Assembly: GCF_943914565.1 (NCBI RefSeq)
Contig: NZ_CALUCN010000007.1
Location: 1-64,000 of the forward strand
Direction of reading: 5' to 3'
Length of the DNA stretch: 64,000 bases
Origin: an uncultured Tessaracoccus sp.
GTDB lineage: Bacteria > Actinomycetota > Actinomycetes > Propionibacteriales > Propionibacteriaceae
Positions 43,456 to 51,532 of the stretch are shown one piece after another. Under the pieces are notes generated by a model, which was not told where the DNA came from, made no database searches, and was given only the letters and a program-made list of their open reading frames with translations. Numbering within the stretch: position 1 is the stretch's first letter; every line of letters starts with the position of its first letter. The translations under genes were made by a program, and so were the position numbers.

Positions 43456-44796
43456 TCAGCCGTTGACGGCGGCCTTCTCCTTGGCCCAGCTGTCCTTGAC
43501 CTGGCTCACGAGGTCGTTCCACTCGAGGTTCCCGGAGGCGTACTGCGCGAGCATCTGCTCGTAGCCGTCCTTGAACTGCTGCGACGGGAAGGTCGTGAAG
43601 TCCCACGACACCGGCGTGAGGTCCGAGTCGAGGTAGCGAGCGATCTCCTTGGCCAGCGGGTCATCCGGAGCCGCGTCGCCAAAGGCCTTGAAGGGGGCGA
43701 TGAAGCCGAGGTCCTCGGTCACCTTCTTCATCCCCTCCTCGTCGGAGAACAGCCAGTTGACGAAGTCGATCGTCGCCTTCTGGTCGGCCTCGGGCGCCTT
43801 GGCGTTGATCGCCATGAAGGCCTCGGTGCCGATGGCGATGCCCATCTTCTCCTCGTCGGGGAAGCCGCCGTAAATCGGGAGGAACTTGATGTCCTCCTCC
43901 TTCACGGTGTTGCCCTGCTCCTCCTGGATCTGGCTCCAGGCCCAGTTGCCGTTCTGCACCATCGCCGCCTTGCCGGTGGCGAACTCCGCCATCGAGTCGG
44001 AGACGTTCTTCGACGGGGTGAGCGTCGGCTCGACCGTGGAGTCCTGCAGGTACAGATCGAGGACGTTCTTGTACTGGTCGGCGTACGCGAACGCCAGCTC
44101 GTCCTTGTCGGTCACGTCATCGTCGGCGTATTCGAAGTGGACGGGCAGGTTCATGAGGTGGGTCTGCCAGCGCCAGCCCTCGCCGGTGGCGAGCGACGTC
44201 GAGGCGAACACACCGTCGATGCCGAGGTCACCCTTGCGGGCCTGCATGTCGTCGGCGACCTCCTTGAGCTTGTCGAAGCCCTTGATCTCGTCCATCGACG
44301 TGGCCTTGGCGCCGTCCATCGCGAAGTACTTCTGCATGATGGCGTCGTTGTAGATGATGCCGTAGCCCTCGACGGCCAGCGGTACGCCGTAGACCTTGCC
44401 GTCCTCACCCTTGAGCGCGAGGCCCGGGTCACTCAGGTCCTTCGCGAACGCGGTGTCAGTGAGGTCTGCGGCGTAGCTCTGCCAGTTCTTCAGCCCGACG
44501 GGCCCGTTGATGTTGAACAGCGTCGGGGCGTTGGACTTCGTGACCTCCGACTTCAGCGTCTGCTCGTAGGTGCCCGACGCGGCGGTCTGCACCTTCACCT
44601 CGACGCCGGTCTTGTCCTGGTACTCCTTGGCGATCGCCTTGTACGTCTCCTCGGACTCGGGCTTCCAGTTGAGGAAGTACACCTTGCCCTTGCCGTCGCC
44701 CCCGGCGCTGTCGCCGTCGCCGCCGCAGGCCGCGAGGGATCCCGCGGCGAGTGCCGCAGCGGCGAACAGTGCCACCACGCGCTTCACGTTCTGCAT
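43456..44796 (-). CDS. Sugar-binding lipoprotein of ABC transporter
   Basis: A 446-residue extracellular binding protein, family 1. The signal peptide ends in the lipobox LAAC (Cys near 24), and the mature part has NWKPESEETYKAIAKEYQDK, FATGKAAMVQNGNWAW and the usual C-terminal EGMKKVTEDLGFIAPF. It heads the operon SBP-permease-permease-LacI-DUF624. Substrate unknown; an oligosaccharide is typical. Confidence 0.92.
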   Translation of the reverse strand: MQNVKRVVALFAAAALAAGSLAACGGDGDSAGGDGKGKVYFLNWKPESEETYKAIAKEYQDKTGVEVKVQTAASGTYEQTLKSEVTKSNAPTLFNINGPVGLKNWQSYAADLTDTAFAKDLSDPGLALKGEDGKVYGVPLAVEGYGIIYNDAIMQKYFAMDGAKATSMDEIKGFDKLKEVADDMQARKGDLGIDGVFASTSLATGEGWRWQTHLMNLPVHFEYADDDVTDKDELAFAYADQYKNVLDLYLQDSTVEPTLTPSKNVSDSMAEFATGKAAMVQNGNWAWSQIQEEQGNTVKEEDIKFLPIYGGFPDEEKMGIAIGTEAFMAINAKAPEADQKATIDFVNWLFSDEEGMKKVTEDLGFIAPFKAFGDAAPDDPLAKEIARYLDSDLTPVSWDFTTFPSQQFKDGYEQMLAQYASGNLEWNDLVSQVKDSWAKEKAAVNG

Positions 44797-44870
44797 TCGA
44801 TCATGCCTTTCTCGACATCGTCGTCAGTGCGGGGCTCACCACCGAGCTCCGCGCAGGGAACCGATTCAGT

Positions 44871-44951
44871 GAAACGGTTCCGTATCGGCAATACTACCCG
44901 CCGTCGTGGAGTCTGACCAGCCCCGGGAGGTCACGATTCGGAAACGGTTCC
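44871..44951 (-). promoter_or_regulatory. LacI operators and promoter of the sugar operon
   Basis: GAAACGGTTCC occurs at 44871-44881 and GGAAACGGTTCC at 44940-44951, with a weaker GGAACCGATTC at 44858-44868. A promoter TGGTCA (44919-44914) and TAGTAT (44896-44891), 17 bases apart on the minus strand, lies between the two strong sites. One operator is just upstream of the -35 and the other near +10, a normal LacI arrangement. Confidence 0.65.
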
Positions 44952-44972
44952 CGCCCTCTGGCTTGGGGTTCC

Positions 44973-46064
44973 TCACCGAAGCATCATGAGGTCGCGGTGC
45001 ACGACGGGGCCGTGCATGCCCAGCGCGTCGCCGGCATCGCCGGTGCGCAGCGCGTCGAGGAGTTCGTGGGAGTCGTGGCCGGCGAATCCGCGTGCGACGA
45101 CGCCACCGTCGGGTCCGACGACCTCGATCGGGTCCCCCTCCTCGAACGCGCCGTCGACGTGGGTGACGCCCACCGGCAGCAGCGACGCGTGCCGCTCGAC
45201 GACGGCCCGCACAGCCCCGGCGTCGACGTGCACCTGGCCCCGTGGCCGCGCGGCGTGGGCGAGCCAGAGCAGCCGTCGGGGACGCCTGCGGCCCGACGGG
45301 GTGAACAGCGTGCCGACGTCCTCCCCCGCCAACGCGGCATCCATCCGGTCGGCATGCGCGAGCACGACCGAGACACCGCCCGACGTGGCGATCTCGGCTG
45401 CCTGCAGCTTGGTCCGCATCCCGCCGGTTCCCACCTTCGAGCCAACGCGTGAGGTGTCCACGTCGAGGGCGTGGATGTCGTCGACGCGGCTCAGCATCCG
45501 CGCGCCGGGCGTGGCGGGGTGCGCGGTGTAGAGGCCGTCGACGTCGCTCAGCACGACGAGTGCCTCGGCCCGCACGAGGTGGGCGACGAGTGCGGCGAGC
45601 CGATCGTTGTCGCCGAAACGGATCTCATGGGTCGCGGTGGTGTCGTTCTCGTTGATGATCGGCACCACGCCGAGACGGAAGAGCCGCGAGATGGTGTTCA
45701 GCGCGTTGCGGTAGGTCGTCGGGCTCAGCACGTCCTCGACGGTGAGCAGCAGCTGGGCGATCGTGATGCCGTGGGCGGCGAACGCATCGGCGTAGGCACG
45801 CACGAGCAGCCCCTGTCCCACCGCTGCGGCCGCCTGCTGGGTCTCGAGGTCGCGTGGACGGCGTCGCAGTCCGAGCGGGCCGAGCGCGGCGGCGATCGCC
45901 CCGGAGGTGACCACGGCGGCGACGGCGCCGTCGCGGATGCGCTCGGCGAGGCACGTCGCGAGCGCGGTGATGCGGCGCGTGTCGAGCGTGCCGTCGGGCA
46001 GGGTGAGTGAGGAGGAGCCGATCTTCACGACGATGCGTCGGGCCCCGGCGATCTCAGTCCTCAT
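44973..46064 (-). CDS. proB: Glutamate 5-kinase
   Basis: ProB phosphorylates glutamate in the first step of proline synthesis. The 363-residue protein has the kinase domain (VVKIGSSSLT, VTSGAIAAALGPLGL, IINENDTTA, FGDNDRLAALVA, VGTGGMRTKLQAAEIA) and a C-terminal PUA domain (about 270-350). It overlaps obg by 11 bases and closes the rplU-rpmA-obg-proB cluster. Confidence 0.96.
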   Translation of the reverse strand: MRTEIAGARRIVVKIGSSSLTLPDGTLDTRRITALATCLAERIRDGAVAAVVTSGAIAAALGPLGLRRRPRDLETQQAAAAVGQGLLVRAYADAFAAHGITIAQLLLTVEDVLSPTTYRNALNTISRLFRLGVVPIINENDTTATHEIRFGDNDRLAALVAHLVRAEALVVLSDVDGLYTAHPATPGARMLSRVDDIHALDVDTSRVGSKVGTGGMRTKLQAAEIATSGGVSVVLAHADRMDAALAGEDVGTLFTPSGRRRPRRLLWLAHAARPRGQVHVDAGAVRAVVERHASLLPVGVTHVDGAFEEGDPIEVVGPDGGVVARGFAGHDSHELLDALRTGDAGDALGMHGPVVHRDLMMLR

Positions 46065-47538
46065 CGTGGTGGTCGAGACCCTCGAGCAGCAGGTCCGGGT
46101 CCGCCTTGGCCGCGTGGTAGAGCGCGTCGCGCTCCCGGCGCCGTCCGACGGCGGGCCGCTGCGTCTCGAGCCGTTGGTCCTCACCGCGTCGGCCGAGCAT
46201 CTCGGCGCCGGCCTCGATCTGTGGTGCGAAGTCGAAGACCACCGCGTCCTCGCCGCCGATCGCGACGGCGTCGCCGGCGCGGGCGCCCAGGCGCAGCAGC
46301 TCGTCCTCGACGCCGAGCCGGTTGAGCCGGTCCGCGAGGTACCCCACCGCCTCGGCGTTGCCGAAGTCGGTCTGGCGGATCCAGCGTTCCGGCTTGTCGC
46401 CCCGGACACGCCAGAGGTGGCCGCCCTCGCCGTCGCCCTGGCGTCGGATCGTGAACTCCGGGCCCGACGCGCGTCGTCCGACCGGCGTCGGTCGCAGCAC
46501 CGGCCGCGGCTCGGGCTCTGGGGTGGCGGCGCGTCGCTCCTCGACGAGCTCGGCCATGGCGAAGATGAGGGCGTTCAGGCCCTCCCCGGTCTTCGTCGAG
46601 ATCGGGAACACCCGGTGCCCCGCGGCCTCGAGCTCCGGCTGCACCATCGGCGCGATCTCGGCCGCGTCGGGCAGGTCCACCTTGTTGAGCGCGACGAGGC
46701 GCGGCCGGTCCTCGAGCCCACCGTGGGCGGCGAGTTCACCCTCGATCGTCTCGAGATCGGCGACCGGGTCCCGGCCGGGCTCGTAGGTGGCGAGGTCGAT
46801 GACGTGGACGATGGCCTGACAACGCTCGATGTGACGCAGGAAGTCGAAGCCGAGCCCCCTGCCCTCCGAGGCGCCCTCGATGAGCCCGGGCACGTCGGCG
46901 ACGGTGTACGTGGTGTCGCCGGCGCGCACGACGCCGAGGTTCGGCACGAGCGTGGTGAACGGGTAGTCGGCGATCTTCGGCCGCGCGCGAGAGATCGCCG
47001 CGATGAGCGAGGACTTGCCGGCAGAGGGGAACCCGACGAGGCCCACGTCGGCGACGACCTTCAGCTCGAGCTGGACCTCACGCGTCTGCCCCTCCTCCCC
47101 GAGCAGCGCAAATCCCGGTGCCTTGCGGGTCGACGACGCGAGCTGAGCGTTGCCGAGCCCGCCCCGGCCACCCTGCGCGACGACGAACTCCTCACCCTCG
47201 CGGGTGAGGTCGGCGAGCTGCTCCCCCGTCGCGAGATCCGTGACAACCGTGCCGCTCGGCACCTCGAGCACGATGTCCTCGCCGCGGGCGCCGTGCTTGA
47301 AGTCGCCCTGGCCGGGCTGCCCGTTGCCGGCGCGGCGCAGCGACTGCCGGTGGAACTCCAGCAGCGTGGTGAGCCCCTCGTCGACACGCAGGACGATCGA
47401 GCCGCCGTCGCCGCCGTTGCCCCCGTCGGGGCCGCCGAGCGGCTTGAACTTCTCGCGCTTGACCGACGCGCAGCCGTGGCCGCCGTTGCCGCCGGCGACC
47501 GTGAACCGTACGCGGTCGATGAAGGATGGAATGGCCAT
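46054..47538 (-). CDS. obg: GTPase Obg (CgtA)
   Basis: Obg is an essential GTPase linking 50S assembly and the stringent response. The 494-residue protein has a glycine-rich Obg domain (VRFTVAGGNGGHGCASVKRE), a G domain (GFPSAGKSSLIAAISRARPK, DVPGLIEG, NKVDLPD), and the C-terminal OCT domain of actinobacterial type (about 345-425) plus an acidic tail. The start ATG 47538 lies only eight bases after a TAGGAT sequence, so a nearly leaderless transcript is possible. Confidence 0.96.
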   Translation of the reverse strand: MAIPSFIDRVRFTVAGGNGGHGCASVKREKFKPLGGPDGGNGGDGGSIVLRVDEGLTTLLEFHRQSLRRAGNGQPGQGDFKHGARGEDIVLEVPSGTVVTDLATGEQLADLTREGEEFVVAQGGRGGLGNAQLASSTRKAPGFALLGEEGQTREVQLELKVVADVGLVGFPSAGKSSLIAAISRARPKIADYPFTTLVPNLGVVRAGDTTYTVADVPGLIEGASEGRGLGFDFLRHIERCQAIVHVIDLATYEPGRDPVADLETIEGELAAHGGLEDRPRLVALNKVDLPDAAEIAPMVQPELEAAGHRVFPISTKTGEGLNALIFAMAELVEERRAATPEPEPRPVLRPTPVGRRASGPEFTIRRQGDGEGGHLWRVRGDKPERWIRQTDFGNAEAVGYLADRLNRLGVEDELLRLGARAGDAVAIGGEDAVVFDFAPQIEAGAEMLGRRGEDQRLETQRPAVGRRRERDALYHAAKADPDLLLEGLDHHDED

Positions 47539-47563
47539 GATCTGCGATCCTAGTGGAACGGCA

Positions 47564-47597
47564 ACGAGCGGCGGTCCCTCGTCGGGCCGCCGCTCGT
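47564..47597 (-). terminator. Hairpin after rpmA
   Basis: ACGAGCGGCGG (47564-47574) pairs perfectly with CCGCCGCTCGT (47587-47597), an 11-bp stem 20 bases past the rpmA stop. It probably separates the abundant ribosomal-protein message from obg. Confidence 0.65.
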
Positions 47598-47616
47598 CGC
47601 GGTTGGTCGGGGTCGG

Positions 47617-47868
47617 TCAGGCGTTGATGACGCTGACGACCTTGCGTCCGCGCTGCACGCCGTACTCGACGTTGCCCTCGGCGAGGGCGAACAGGGTGTC
47701 GTCAGCGCCGCGGCCGACGTTGGTGCCCGGGTGGAACTGGGTGCCGCGCTGACGCACGAGCACCTCACCGGCGCCGACGGACTCGCCGCCGAAGCGCTTC
47801 ACGCCGAGGCGCTTGGCGTTGGAGTCGCGGCCGTTGCGGGTGGAGGAAACGCCCTTCTTGGATGCCAT
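47617..47868 (-). CDS. rpmA: Large ribosomal subunit protein L27
   Basis: L27 lies near the peptidyl-transferase centre. The 83-residue protein begins ASKKGVSSTRNGRDSNAKRL and contains the family block VLVRQRGTQFHPGTNVGRG. There is no N-terminal extension of the kind processed in Firmicutes. It follows rplU after 12 bases. Confidence 0.97.
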   Translation of the reverse strand: MASKKGVSSTRNGRDSNAKRLGVKRFGGESVGAGEVLVRQRGTQFHPGTNVGRGADDTLFALAEGNVEYGVQRGRKVVSVINA

Positions 47869-47880
47869 GGTTGTTCTCCC

Positions 47881-48189
47881 TCAGCTCTCGATACCAGTGA
47901 TCTTCACCTGGGTGAACCGCTGCCGGTGGCCCAGACGCTTCTTGTAACCGGTCTTGTTCTTGTACTTCATGATCCGGATCTTCGGACCCTTGGTCTCACC
48001 GAGGACCTCAGCGGTCACGGTGATCTTCTCGAGACCCTTGGCGTCGGAGGTGACCTTGTCACCGTCGACGAGCAGCAGGGGCTGCAGGTTGACGGTACCG
48101 CCGACCTCTTCGGACACCAGGTCGATGTCGAGGATGTCGCCAACAGCAACCTTGTGCTGGCGTCCGCCGTTGCGCACGATTGCGTACAC
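47881..48189 (-). CDS. rplU: Large ribosomal subunit protein L21
   Basis: L21 is a 102-residue protein bound to 23S domain II. It opens YAIVRNGGRQHKVAVGDILD and ends KKRLGHRQRFTQVKITGI. The GTG at 48189 was chosen over an open upstream extension because it gives the family length and is preceded by AAGGTAGG. Confidence 0.96.
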   Translation of the reverse strand: MYAIVRNGGRQHKVAVGDILDIDLVSEEVGGTVNLQPLLLVDGDKVTSDAKGLEKITVTAEVLGETKGPKIRIMKYKNKTGYKKRLGHRQRFTQVKITGIES

Positions 48190-48226
48190 GCCTGACCTAC
48201 CTTCTTGGATTTCACTTGAAGCTTGC

Positions 48227-48263
48227 CGGTGCGCCGACGTCCCGACGGGGACCCATCCGGCAA
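48227..48263 (-). other. Structured leader of rplU
   Basis: In the rplU 5' UTR, TGCCGG pairs with CCGGCA enclosing an inner GTCCC-CGTC-GGGAC hairpin. It lies between the promoter and the start and may be an autoregulatory ribosomal-protein leader; the resemblance is structural only. Confidence 0.4.
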
Positions 48264-48277
48264 TGCACCGAGGGATT

Positions 48278-48306
48278 ACTGTACGCGCCGGCCCTCGTCG
48301 GGTCAA
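48278..48306 (-). promoter_or_regulatory. rplU promoter
   Basis: TTGACC (48306-48301) and TACAGT (48283-48278) are 17 bases apart on the minus strand, close to the vegetative consensus. The predicted RNA starts about 80 bases before the rplU start. Confidence 0.75.
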
Positions 48307-48362
48307 ACCAGCGACGGTCGAGCGACGTCGGGCAGCATCTGCGACGGACGTCGAGCCGCAGC

Positions 48363-48378
48363 CCTGACGTCGGTCAGG
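48363..48378 (-). terminator. Short hairpin at the rnj stop
   Basis: CCTGAC-GTCG-GTCAGG forms a 6-bp stem with four-base loop that includes the rnj stop codon. It is short, so termination is uncertain. Confidence 0.3.
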
Positions 48379-50050
48379 TGGTGATGACCACCGGCACGAT
48401 CATTGGCCGACGGCGCAGCTTCCGGCTCACCCACCGTCCGATCGTGCGGCGCACCACCTGCTGGAGCCGGTGGGTGTCCTCCGCGCCGTCGGCGAGCGCC
48501 TCCTCGAGGGCTTCGTAGATCTCGCGCTGGATGGCCTCGAAGACGCTCTCCTCCTCCGCGAAGCCGCGAGCGTTGATGACGGGCCCGGCCACGACCTCCC
48601 GGTTGTGGACACTCACCACCGTGATCACGGAGATGAAGCCCTCCTCCCCCAGGATGAGGCGGTCGCTCACGGCCTCGGAGACGTCCCCGACGGTGGATCC
48701 GTCGACGAAACTGTAGCTGGCGTCGATCTTCCCGACGGCCTTCGCGTGCCCCTTGTCGAGGTCCACCACGGTGCCGTCCTCGGCGATCACCACGTGGTCC
48801 TCGGGGACGCCGGTGCGCATCGCGAGCTTGCCGTTGGCGATGAGGTGCCGGATCTCGCCGTGGATGGGAAGCACGTTCTTCGGCTGGACGAGGTTGTAGC
48901 AGTAGAGCAACTCCCCCGACGAGGCGTGGCCCGAGACGTGCACGAGCGCGTTGCCCTTGTGCACGACGTTCGCACCGAGCTTCGTGAGCCCGTTGATGAC
49001 GCGGAACACGGAATTCTCGTTGCCCGGGATGAGCGAGCTCGCGAGCAGCACGGTGTCGCCCTCACCGACCTCGATGTGCGGGTGCTCGCGGTTCGCGATC
49101 CGGCTGAGCGCCGCGAGCGGCTCCCCCTGCGAACCGGTGGAGATGATGACCACCTCGTCGTCACGGTAGTTGGAGAGTTCCTTCAGGTCGATGAGGATGC
49201 CGGCCGGGACGCGCAGGTAGCCGAGGTCGCGCGCGGTGCCCATGTTGCGTACCATCGAGCGCCCGACGTAGCAGGCCTTGCGTCCGTGCTTCGCCGCTTG
49301 GTCGAGCACCTGCTGCACGCGGTGCACGTGACTCGCGAAGCAGGCGACGATGAGCTTGCCCTTCGCCGCGTCGAACACCCGGTGCATTGCCGGCTCGATG
49401 TCGATCTCGTGCGTCGTGAAGCCGGGAGTCTCGGCGTTGGTCGAGTCGGTCATGAACAGGTCGACGCCGCGCTCGCCGAGCCGCGCGAATCCGCGCAGGT
49501 CGGTGATCCGCCCGTCGAGGGGCAGCTGGTCCATCTTGAAGTCGCCGGTGTGGAGCACGACGCCGGCCTTGGTGTGGATCGCGACGGCGAGCGCGTCGGG
49601 GATCGAGTGGTTCACCGCGAGGAACTCGAATCGGTAGTTGCCGACCTCGACCACGTCGCCCTCCGCGACGTCGTGCAGCTGGAACTCCCGGATCCGGTGC
49701 TCCCGGAGCTTCGCCGCGACAAACGCCAGGGTGAGCTTCGAGCCGTAGACGGGGATGTCGGGGCGCATCTTCAGCAGGTACGGCACGGCACCGATGTGGT
49801 CCTCGTGGCCGTGCGTGAGCACGAGGGCGACCACGTCGTCGATGCGGTCCTTCAGCTGGTCGAGCGCAGGCAGGATCAGGTCGACGCCGGGGTGGCTCTC
49901 CTCGGGGAACAGGACGCCGCAGTCGACGAGCGCGATCTGTCGGTCGATCTCGAACGACGTCATGTTGCGTCCCACGTCGCCGAGTCCTCCGAGGGGGATG
50001 ACACGCAGGGTGCCGGACTTCAGCTTGGGTGGGGTACGCAGTTCACTCAT
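48374..50050 (-). CDS. rnj: Ribonuclease J
   Basis: RNase J is a dual endo- and 5'-3' exoribonuclease. The 558-residue protein has a metallo-beta-lactamase core (GGLGDVGRNM, HGHEDH at 80-85, VLHTGDFKMD), the beta-CASP insertion (TDSTNAETPGFT, ASHVHRVQQVL) and the C-terminal motif SGHASSGE. The start ATG 50050 was chosen; the longer upstream frame has no family similarity. Confidence 0.94.
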   Translation of the reverse strand: MSELRTPPKLKSGTLRVIPLGGLGDVGRNMTSFEIDRQIALVDCGVLFPEESHPGVDLILPALDQLKDRIDDVVALVLTHGHEDHIGAVPYLLKMRPDIPVYGSKLTLAFVAAKLREHRIREFQLHDVAEGDVVEVGNYRFEFLAVNHSIPDALAVAIHTKAGVVLHTGDFKMDQLPLDGRITDLRGFARLGERGVDLFMTDSTNAETPGFTTHEIDIEPAMHRVFDAAKGKLIVACFASHVHRVQQVLDQAAKHGRKACYVGRSMVRNMGTARDLGYLRVPAGILIDLKELSNYRDDEVVIISTGSQGEPLAALSRIANREHPHIEVGEGDTVLLASSLIPGNENSVFRVINGLTKLGANVVHKGNALVHVSGHASSGELLYCYNLVQPKNVLPIHGEIRHLIANGKLAMRTGVPEDHVVIAEDGTVVDLDKGHAKAVGKIDASYSFVDGSTVGDVSEAVSDRLILGEEGFISVITVVSVHNREVVAGPVINARGFAEEESVFEAIQREIYEALEEALADGAEDTHRLQQVVRRTIGRWVSRKLRRRPMIVPVVITT

Positions 50051-50083
50051 GCCCCCAACGCTATCGGACAATAGACTGCCCCC

Positions 50084-50605
50084 ATGATCAACACGGTCCG
50101 TCTCGCCATGCCCGCCGAAGCCGCCGACATCGCACTCGTCCAGCGACGCGCCTGGAGCGAGCACCCGCAGTTGCGGGGCGTGCTGGAGCAGCTCCCACTC
50201 GAGGACGCGACGACGGTCTGGCACGCCGCGATCACGCGGCCGGCGCTCGCCAGCATGCGCGTGCTGGTCGCTCTCGGGGAGGACGGCGTGGTGGGGTTCG
50301 TCGTGACGCAGCCCGCGGACGACCCGGATGCGGGGGCCGAGGTTGGGCAGATCGGCGAGTTCGTCGTCGACCCGGACGCTCGCCGCGCCGGCCACGGTTC
50401 GCGGCTCATGCAGGCGGCGATCGACACGCTCGTGACCGACGGGTTCACCGTCGCGACGACGTGGGTGCCCACCAGTGACGACGTGATGCGCGAGTTCTTG
50501 CGCGCTGCCGGCTGGGGGCCCGACGGCGCCCACCAGGAGGCAGGCGTCGAGTCGGGTGAGCAGTCGGTGAAGCTCACCCGCTACCACACCGCGATCGGCC
50601 GCTGA
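50084..50605 (+). CDS. GNAT-family N-acetyltransferase
   Basis: A 173-residue acetyltransferase. The acetyl-CoA motif is FVVDPDARRAGHGSRLMQAA. Substrate unknown. It is divergent from rnj with 33 bases between starts and converges on dapB. Confidence 0.85.
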   Translation: MINTVRLAMPAEAADIALVQRRAWSEHPQLRGVLEQLPLEDATTVWHAAITRPALASMRVLVALGEDGVVGFVVTQPADDPDAGAEVGQIGEFVVDPDARRAGHGSRLMQAAIDTLVTDGFTVATTWVPTSDDVMREFLRAAGWGPDGAHQEAGVESGEQSVKLTRYHTAIGR

Positions 50606-50614
50606 GCGGCCACC

Positions 50615-51358
50615 TCAGAGCCCCAGCACCTCGTTCATGCCGAGGGTGAGGCCCTTGTGCTTGCGCACGTGGCGCACGGCCGCGACGACGCCGGGCATGA
50701 AGGACTCGCGGTCGAACGAGTCGTGCCGGATGGTGAGGTTCTCCCCCGGCGCCCCGAAGTGCACCTCCTGGTGCGCGACGAGGCCCTGCATGCGCAGCCC
50801 GTGGACGTGGATGCCCTCGACGTCGGCGCCGCGGGCGCCCAGCTCGTCGTGCACCGTCGCGTCGGGCACGGGCGCCATGTCGTGCTCCTTGCGCACCCGG
50901 GCGATCTGCTGCGCGGTGGTGCGGGCGGTGCCGGACGGGGCGTCGGCCTTGTTCGGGTGGTGGAGCTCGACGATCTCCACCGACGGGTAGTACGGCGCGG
51001 CGAGCTCCGAGAACCGCATCATCAGGTTGGCGCCGATCGAGAAGTTGGACGCGATGATGACGCCGACCTCCGGGTGCTGCTCGCACAGCTCGCGCACGTG
51101 GGCGATCCGCTCCTCGGTGAAGCCGGTGGTGCCGATCACCATGTCGAGGTCGTGACCGACAGCCCACTCGATGTTGTCCATCACCGCGTCGGGGTGCGTG
51201 AAGTCCACGACCACGTTCGCGCCGGCGACCACCTCCCGCGGCTCGTTGATGTCCGAGCCGCCGACGACGGTCATGCCCTCGGCGCGGCTCACGGCCGTCA
51301 CCACCTGGCTGCCCATCTTGCCGCTGACACCGAAGATCCCGACACGGATTTCGTACAT
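50615..51358 (-). CDS. dapB: 4-hydroxy-tetrahydrodipicolinate reductase
   Basis: DapB makes tetrahydrodipicolinate for lysine and diaminopimelate (peptidoglycan). The 247-residue enzyme has GIFGVSGKMGSQV (8-20), VVDFTHPDAVMDN, IGTTGF, SNFSIGANLMM and the substrate loop HHPNKADAPSGTA. The start may be ATG 51358 (used) or 51373. The usual partners dapA and thyX are not in the window, although rnj, normally next to dapA, is nearby. Confidence 0.95.
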   Translation of the reverse strand: MYEIRVGIFGVSGKMGSQVVTAVSRAEGMTVVGGSDINEPREVVAGANVVVDFTHPDAVMDNIEWAVGHDLDMVIGTTGFTEERIAHVRELCEQHPEVGVIIASNFSIGANLMMRFSELAAPYYPSVEIVELHHPNKADAPSGTARTTAQQIARVRKEHDMAPVPDATVHDELGARGADVEGIHVHGLRMQGLVAHQEVHFGAPGENLTIRHDSFDRESFMPGVVAAVRHVRKHKGLTLGMNEVLGL

Positions 51359-51467
51359 GAGTCCCTCCAACAAGCCGTGAACACCGGGGCCGCGTGCCGG
51401 CCCCCTTCCTTTCTACCAGCCGTCCATGAACCGACGGTGAACGATCCCCAGTGCCGCATGCCCGGCA

Positions 51468-51513
51468 ACGGCGAGGGCCGGGAGGCGATCCACGCGCTCC
51501 CGGCCCTCGCCGT
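51468..51513 (-). terminator. pnp terminator
   Basis: ACGGCGAGGGCCGGGAG (51468-51484) is perfectly complementary to CTCCCGGCCCTCGCCGT (51497-51513), a 17-bp stem with 12-base loop, 20 bases past the pnp stop. No T-run follows. Confidence 0.75.
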
Positions 51514-51532
51514 GCTCGACGTGGTCGACTCG

